Assembly (NCBI GenBank): GCA_030280995.1
Contig: JASXTE010000017.1
Span: forward strand, 10,254,498 to 10,318,497
DNA length: 64,000 bases
Direction of reading: 5' to 3'
DNA from: Hemileia vastatrix
Lineage: Eukaryota > Basidiomycota > Pucciniomycetes > Pucciniales > Zaghouaniaceae
Shown piece by piece: positions 58,142-64,000 of the stretch. A model generated the notes under the pieces. That model made no database searches. It was not told the DNA's origin and worked only from the letters and a program-made list of their open reading frames with translations. Position numbers and translations under genes: made by a program. Each line of letters starts with the position of its first letter. Position 1 is the stretch's first letter.

Positions 58142-59360
58142 ATGCCTTCTTCACTCTCAAATAATGATAAGTTACATCAAGCACTGAATTTCATAGCTCT
58201 TGATCTCCTCTTTGAATCTGATGGTGATTCTGATTCAAATCTTGAAGAAGATTTTCCTTTTTTATCTAAAATGGCCAGGAAATGTTACCTTCTTCATAGA
58301 AAGCCTCAATTACTTCATACCCCCAAGTACACCATTCAAACCCTTCTTAACCTATCTGTACCCAGTTTTAGACAGTTGTTCAGGACTTCTCAGGAATTTT
58401 TCCATAAATTGCTTGAGCTTAATCAGGACCACCCCATCTTTCACCAAATTCTCAAAAACAACATTCTGATCCTTCAATTCAATTTCCCATCAAACTATGC
58501 TGTTTGGGTTCCAACAGTAATGGAGCTGCCTTGAAACATTTGGAAAATTTCATTGATTTAGGGTATAGCTCTGTTAACACTTATACAAAATAATGCATCA
58601 CTGCTATCAGCTCCTTGGAATCTAAACTTCTTACCTGACCAACTAAAAAAGAAAAACTTGAATCATCTCAGGTTATGCAAGAAGAGGGCTTCCCAGGGTG
58701 TATTGGTTTTGTTGATGGTACTACTATTCTTTTCAGTAAGAAACCTGCTCAAGGTTGAAACAATTACTTTGACTGTAAAAAAAGAAGGCTTATTTTTAAT
58801 TCCATTCTTTCTTTTTCTTTCATAGTAACACAAGAAACTATATATTCTCTATAGATATTCAATTTCCGCATAGCTTATATGTGATGTGAATAAAGAAATT
58901 TATATATTTCTTTTCTGGATATCCTCGTTCATGTCATGACTCCTACATCTTTCAAAGAATGCAAATTTCAAAAGAACCTGAAAAATTCTTTGATTAAGAG
59001 AAGTTCTTGAGGATTCTGCTAATGTGAATGTAAAGTATGTACTTTGTGCTTTTTGGGGAGAAATATCTGAAGACAGTCAAAATGCCAATTTCAACAATCA
59101 TTTGGCAAATTAAAGAGTTCGTATTGAGCATTCTATTGGAATCTTGAAAGGTCATTTTTCAAGTTTAAGGGAATTAAGAAGTCCTCTTAGAAATAGGTGA
59201 AATTGAGGAAGTGATAGACAGGATTCTGTGCTGCACTATACTCATAACCTACTTGCTGAACTCAAAGATCAATGGTTAGAGTTGTATGAAGATGAACAAT
59301 TTGAAACACCTCCCACTATATCCAATACTTTTACTTCTCAAACCACTAGCATACAGGTAA
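58142..59360 (+). pseudogene. PIF/Harbinger transposase, copy 3 (most complete)
   Basis: Starts MPSSLSNNDKLHQAL, aligned with the copy 2 start. A first exon of ~125 codons is open, then broken. All three catalytic blocks of DDE_Tnp_4 are visible: GFVDGT (58705-58722, first Asp), SCHDSYIFQ (about 58929-58955, second Asp) and RVRIEHSIGILKG (about 59113-59152, Glu). The C-terminus LLAELKDQWLELYEDEQF ends near 59340. A probable intron lies at about 58780-58852. Stops and frameshifts make it inactive. It would cut and join at the TIRs with the p1 partner. Confidence 0.82.
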
Positions 59361-59924
59361 AAATTCTTCCAATCACACTAGCACATTGAGAAATTTAGTG
59401 ATTTGTTCTTAAATTATTACTATTTTCATTTAATTTCTATCTATTATTAATCTTTCTTCTCACTGGGATATGCTCCATCATTATGCCAATAATACTCCAA
59501 CTTTTCTCAATAAAACCCTTTTAATTTTTTTTCATAATCTTCAAATGATCAAGCTTCATGTATTATCCTTTTGTTTTTGTAATTTTATTTTTGAATATTG
59601 ACTGTTATTTTGAATTTTCAGTGAAATTCTCTTTTTCCCTGTCTCTTTTGTTTTTGGTCACCACCTTAACATGAAACTGCATATTTTCAGCTATCACATG
59701 AATTTTAAGTCATTCCTTTTTTTCATTAATCCCTTATATCCTTTTTCTCTTCTCCTCAAACATATTGGTTTCATTTATTTTCTCATCTCATCTCTCCAGG
59801 TAAGTCATTTTATTCATTTCTCTTGATTTTTTGTTTGCTAATAATAATGTTTTTTTTCTGTTTTCTTTTGTTTTTTTTGTAAGTGGATCTTTCTCTTTTT
59901 TCAGGGTTAGATTAACTATTTTTT

Positions 59925-60640
59925 TTGTTCTTTCTCTCCCTTTTCTCTCTTTTTTTTAATCTCCATTATCCCCTATTTATCCCTCCTTGGCCTGGTTATT
60001 ATCACACCATTACCCCCTCCTGGTGTCCTAATTCCCACCTTTCCCTTCTCTTTGGCTGCCTCTAACCCCCCCCCCTTTCTTTCCTCCTTGGATGCCTCAA
60101 ACCCCCCTTTCCTACCCCCTATTAATCCCTCAAACCCCCCTTTTCCTCCCTCCTATTACTCCCTTAAACCCTTCTTAAATCTGCTTCAAACTTCCCCTAT
60201 GGCCCCCTCAAATCCCCCATACACCCACTTATATTCCCTCCTTCTTCCCCTCTTACCCCCCTCTAAATCCCCGCTTACCCCTTCCTCCCTATTTTTTATT
60301 AAAAAACAATTGTTATTGATAGTTCATTAACTAAAAAACAATTGATAATGATAGTTTGTTATTAAATGGACAGGTTGGGGGGGGTTAAGGGAGGGTTTTG
60401 AAGGAGGTCTAGGGGCAGATTAAGGGGAGGTTCAGAGGGGTTTCAAAAGAGGTTTTGAAGAGGTTTGGGGGGTTAAAGCGGATTTAGAGGGAGATTGAGG
60501 GGGTTATAGGGGGCATTAAGGGGGTGTTGGGGGTGTTTTGGTGAGTATTTGGGGGGGTTGTAGGGAGTTTGAAATGGGCTTAGGAGAAGCTTTACAGGGG
60601 GAGAAAGGGGAATAATGAGGGAGTAATTAAAAAATTAACA
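59925..60640. repeat. Paired pyrimidine-rich and purine-rich tracts
   Basis: 59925-60300 is C/T-rich with CCCC runs; 60364-60640 is G/A-rich with GGGG runs. They are separated by ~60 bp of AT-rich sequence holding a direct repeat of AAAAAACAATTG. The two arms are roughly complementary. The same arrangement occurs in family H copies. The 60052-60330 Pro-rich frame is an artefact. Just upstream (about 59790) CTCATCTCTCCAGGTAAGTC matches the minus strand of the copy 2 tandem units. Confidence 0.6.
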
Positions 60641-60910
60641 AAAAAGTTTTACAGGGACCAATAAGGGAGAAATTCAAAAATTTAATAAAAAGTATTATCA
60701 ACATTTATTTATTTTTCTTTTTTTTGTTTTTTTGTCCATAACTAACCAAAAAAAAACTCATTGAATTGAAGTAAAGTAATGATTATTCTTATTAATTATT
60801 TGCGGAAAATTATTAGGGTTACTTAATTTAAATTGTGTGAGTTTTTAATTATTTTAAAAAAAAAGTTTGACATTTTTTTGACCAGTAAAAATAATTTTCA
60901 GAAAAAAAAA

Positions 60911-62174
60911 TGTCTGTTTATTCTGATTCAAGCCTTACACCTCTAACTTCATCATTATCTTCTTTATCATCATCTTCAATTGGTACTTCATTTCAATCAT
61001 CAAAAAAAATTTCAGAAAAATTGTTAAAAAATGAAACTTTGTCCAAAAAATTTTCTGAAAAAAATAATCTGTTTATTCTGATTAAAGCCTTACACCTCTA
61101 TCTTTATCATTATCTTCTCTATCATCATCTTCAATTTCTACTTCAATGCAATCTTCTGAAAAACCTTCAAAAATAAAAAATGATGAACAATCTTATCAAA
61201 ATAAAAGAATTATGAAAAAAAAAATACTTGAAAATTTTATTTGGGCATATATCAAACATCAAGTATTATAAAACTAAATTCAATAAAAAAATAATTATTC
61301 CAAGAATTTACCTGAAGATATTGAATATCTTACCAAATTTGGAGGTGATGAAGTTAAGGCTGTAATCAGTAATACTTTTAAACCTCAATTTATTTACAAA
61401 AATCATCCATTAAATGGACTTAAAGATGAATCCTTTATTCAACTATCTGATCTCATTGTGACACTATATCAAATGGCTTTGATTTGCTTACCAATAAGAA
61501 ATAAGATAGAATTTACTTTGTGGTATCATGATTGGTTTTAGATGGAGACCAAGATTTATTAAAGGATATTCTCTTGGTAAGTAAAATAATTTTTATTGAT
61601 TCATTCTTAATATAGTTCACTCATTTTAATTCTATAGGCATCTATTCTTTTCTCAGAAATTTATCTAAAGCTGAAATAGATAATAATTTTTGAAAATGGG
61701 ACACTTTACTTTCATTTAATTCTTTTCTTCCTCTCTAACTTAAAAAACTATGTAATAAAGCTTTTCAAAAAAATCACAAACTTGAAAGCCAAGTTGGAAT
61801 TCCAAATTGGTGTGAGTCAGAATGGGAAGAAATTAGAAATGAGTATCTATTGTTTTTTGAATGTTATAACTACACATTCTTGATTTCATAACAAGATACA
61901 TACCAATTTGGATGATGCAAGTTATCTTACTTTAAGGATCTTCTCTTATATCAATTCTATTACTGGACAACCTATTCCTTCACCTGCTAAAATCAAAGCA
62001 CATGTTTTATATTTCCCGTATCATAGGTGTATAATTGATTTTGGATTAGGAGATGGAATCATTGAATCAATTTGGAACTCTTTTCATGATAATCACCAAA
62101 CAAAAAAAGCTCCTCCAGATTTAGAATCTTGTCACAACTCTACTCATTTTGGCTTCTTATTCCAAATAAGTTGA
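60911..62174 (+). pseudogene. Unidentified cargo gene remnant in Harbinger copy 3
   Basis: Starts MSVYSDSSLTP with a Ser-rich N-terminus. A 155-bp direct duplication (60913 and 61068 onward) shifts the frame. Protein-like fragments follow: LPEDIEYLTKFGGDEVKAVI (61312-61372), then YQMALICLPIRNKIEFTLWY, and an intron from GTAAGT (about 61576) to TATAG (61638). After it come GIYSFLRNLSKAEIDNN, VGIPNWCESEWEEIRNEYLL and finally the open frame 61908-62174 with SITGQPIPSPAKIKAHVLYF. I do not recognise the family. Intron structure and codon-like composition suggest a real former gene. Confidence 0.45.
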
Positions 62175-62554
62175 AAGCTAATACAAAGGATAAATAAGAT
62201 AAAAAAATAAGTTAAAAGTAATAACTTAAAAAAAACTTTAGGTAGATCAAAAAAGTTTGGGGATTTGTAAATTTATCCAATATTTTTTATTCTTTCATAA
62301 ATTTTTAATAAATAAATCTGATTTTCCAATTTACTAAACTAAAGTAATGAGCCAACAACCTTGTGTTGTATAAACAGTAATCATGATAACATTTAATTTT
62401 TTCTTGGGGTTCATCTCACCTATACCTGTGGAAAGTCCCAAACTTAGTTTCTAGACTTGGTCCAAATTTTGGCTTGAGGAATTGTCATTACTTTAAAACT
62501 TGTGAATTTTATTTATCTTATTTATTTATTTATTAATTTATGGAATAATATTAA

Positions 62555-62740
62555 ATTTTGGTGATTTCCACCCCTTACTTCACTAAAATTCAGGGGAGGG
62601 TATTGCCAAATTTCTAAATCAGACATGGAAAATTGATGACTTAGAAAAAAATTTTGATACCCACCCCTTGCTTCAATAAAATTCAGGGAAGGGTATTGTC
62701 AAATTTTTCAAACAGATATAGAATTTTGTCAACTTAGCTC
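62555..62740. repeat. ~80-bp tandem repeat, copy-3 array
   Basis: Two units (ACTTCACTAAAATTCAGGGG and GCTTCAATAAAATTCAGGGA, each followed by GGGTATTG-CAAATTT). Homologous, in the same orientation relative to transposase and p1, to 33080-33390 in copy 4. Confidence 0.65.
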
Positions 62741-63019
62741 TCTTTATAAATGCAAATTGGTGGTGATAAGATAAAATTATGTTGGTGATGAGGATTTTTT
62801 CTCAAGTTTCAGTATTATTTTGCCATCTGTAATTCCAAATGTGCAATATTTTAGAGTCCAGTAAGGAAAAATGGTGTTATCATAATCTCATGATATAAAC
62901 ATTTTTGATAAAATTAAAATTAGCTATCAAAGTTGTTTTCCAAAAAATTAATCAAAAAACAATTAAAAAATTAAAAAATTAAAGTAATTTTTTTATGTAT
63001 TCATCTGATTGGCTATTTT

Positions 63020-63972
63020 TTATACATTTTGTAATGATTTCTTTTTTTTAAAAACTTTCTTGTTTTTCCAATTCACAACTGGCCATTTCTCTTTGAAATT
63101 CACAGTCTTTTGTTTTCTCCAAGCAAAGGTGAGCTCTTTCCATCTCCTCTGCCTCAAATTTTGCCTTTTCAAAATTTGATTGAAGCAAAAAAAAATTTCC
63201 TCAAAATCTAAGGACTGTTCATCTTTCATTATCATATTATAAAACATCATCTTCTCAAATTCAAGGTAATTTTTTGCAATAGAGAATTTTTCTTAAAATA
63301 TTGAATAGAAAAAAATAAATATGTTATTGAAGATGATATATAGTGATGGAATCTTACTTATATCTTTTTTCTCAAAATAATTATCAAGGGAGGATAAAGA
63401 GGTGGTTGAAGTATTACCACCCTTTAAAAGATGGTTCAAGTTCATTGAAGTTGAAGCCCAATGCTTTAGTTTGGATTTTGAGCTAGAGAGTTCAGGAAGT
63501 TCATCTAAAGTAGCTTGAAAAGCAGGATTGTCATTTCTGGAATCATTATTCTTTTTAGAAATTTGAGTTTGAGTAGGAGGAGACTATAAAAGAAAGAATG
63601 AGAAATTTAGCAATGAATTGAAGAAAAAATGGAAATTAAACATACATTAAAATTTTGGGGCTCTGAGGACTCAGATCTACTCCAAAATAATTTTTCTTCT
63701 TGATAGTCAGGATCATCTAATTGTTCTTCTTGATAGTTGGGATCATCTTCAGGTGAGCTATGGTTAGAAGTTGGAGGGGATTGATTTCCTTGTGTTTCAG
63801 GTGTGTTGGGAGGATTATTGGCTTGTTGAGATCCAGAGGGCATATCCTTAGTAGTATCATGTATAAACCAAGGGTTGACATCAACTTGGGAACCAAAATG
63901 ATTATCCATTTCCTCGTAGAAAGGACACATGACATTGAGCATTTCTGAAACAGTAGTTATTCCAATCTCCAA
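63020..63972 (-). pseudogene. Harbinger p1 (Myb/SANT-like partner), copy 3
   Basis: Minus-strand exons: 63972-63650 with GITTVSEMLNVMCPFYEEMD, FGSQVDVNPWF and repeated DDPNYQEEQL units; an intron GTATGTTTAA...TATAG (about 63645-63590); SPPTQTQ and a LKG-NTSTTSLS-like stretch to YFEKKDIS (about 63360); an intron beginning GTAAGA; and a coiled-coil C-terminus EEMERAHLCLEKTKDCEFQR (about 63150-63090). The N-terminal Myb/SANT exon is probably beyond the window. It is close to copy 2's p1. Damage near 63260 and 63210 breaks the last exon. Confidence 0.65.
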
Positions 63973-64000
63973 ATCATCATCATCAATGCTAAAGCCAGTG

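Larger units (their letters stand above)
57861..64000. mobile_element. PIF/Harbinger element copy 3 (>6.1 kb, runs off window)
   Basis: The left terminus AGGTGGTTTCAGTTCTGTCA is preceded by ATT (57858-57860). The subterminal AAGTGCAGATTT and CTAGCCCCAACACTGGTGG match copies 1 and 2 with CpG-to-CpA/TpG changes. The transposase (plus) is at the left and p1 (minus) at the right. Between them lie pyrimidine/purine tracts, an unknown multi-exon frame and ~80-bp repeats. The right terminus is outside the window, so membership of the right half rests on family layout. Confidence 0.7.

Noticed and set aside
1..64000. tRNA, rRNA or cellular protein-coding genes
   Set aside because: No cloverleaf-like, rRNA-like or recognisable housekeeping sequence was seen by eye on either strand; a tRNA scan and translated search would be decisive.

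Overview
No cellular gene can be supported in this window. It is a very AT-rich, visibly CpG-poor, intron-using eukaryotic sequence made almost entirely of nested, decayed transposable elements. The coding remnants are PIF/Harbinger transposases with their Myb/SANT-like partner protein (p1), a Ty3/Gypsy Pol, a Gypsy Gag, a Ty1/Copia polyprotein and a Tc1/mariner transposase. This mixture suggests a repeat-swollen fungal genome. By general resemblance of the Gypsy Gag and Harbinger proteins I think of a rust fungus (Pucciniales), but that is an inference I could not test.

Layout. 1-10.5 kb: hairpin-ended repeats of an unassigned family ('family H'), a solo LTR (7336-8567) and a 198-bp MITE. 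11.1-14.4 kb: minus-strand Gypsy Gag remnant with its LTR. 15.3-24.1 kb: MITE, Harbinger copy 1 (transposase at the left, a p1-side terminus at 24093), and an inverted pair of LTR-like sequences. 24.1-27.7 kb: degenerate tandem repeats, then a second Gypsy fragment split by a solo LTR with a 5-bp target duplication. 28.1-50.3 kb: a nest that can be unpicked. A non-autonomous element (29839-50283) received a Gypsy element (29901-47066, duplication TACCC) and an LTR-type element (47256-49800, duplication TATTC). The Gypsy itself holds a 9.6-kb Harbinger (30507-40136) in its 3' LTR, a 2.1-kb Harbinger (42633-44747) in its reverse transcriptase, and a 200-bp MITE in its 5' LTR. 51.2-57 kb: a Copia remnant with two reverse-transcriptase segments and a MITE. 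57.0-57.9 kb: Tc1/mariner remnant. 57.9-64 kb: a third large Harbinger running off the window.

How the parts relate. The Harbinger copies share a plan: transposase at one end and p1 at the other, transcribed toward each other. The space between varies from a few hundred bases (copy 2) to several kilobases (copies 3 and 4). The two big copies carry extra reading frames and the same ~80-bp tandem repeat between the two genes. The small MITEs have similar ends (AGGGGGTATCA versus AGGGGGTGTCA) and the same apparent AAT duplication, so they are probably mobilised by related transposases. Younger copies keep CpG sites that older copies show as TpG or CpA, which fits methylation-driven decay.

All boundaries were read by eye; percent composition, alignments and database matches were not computed.
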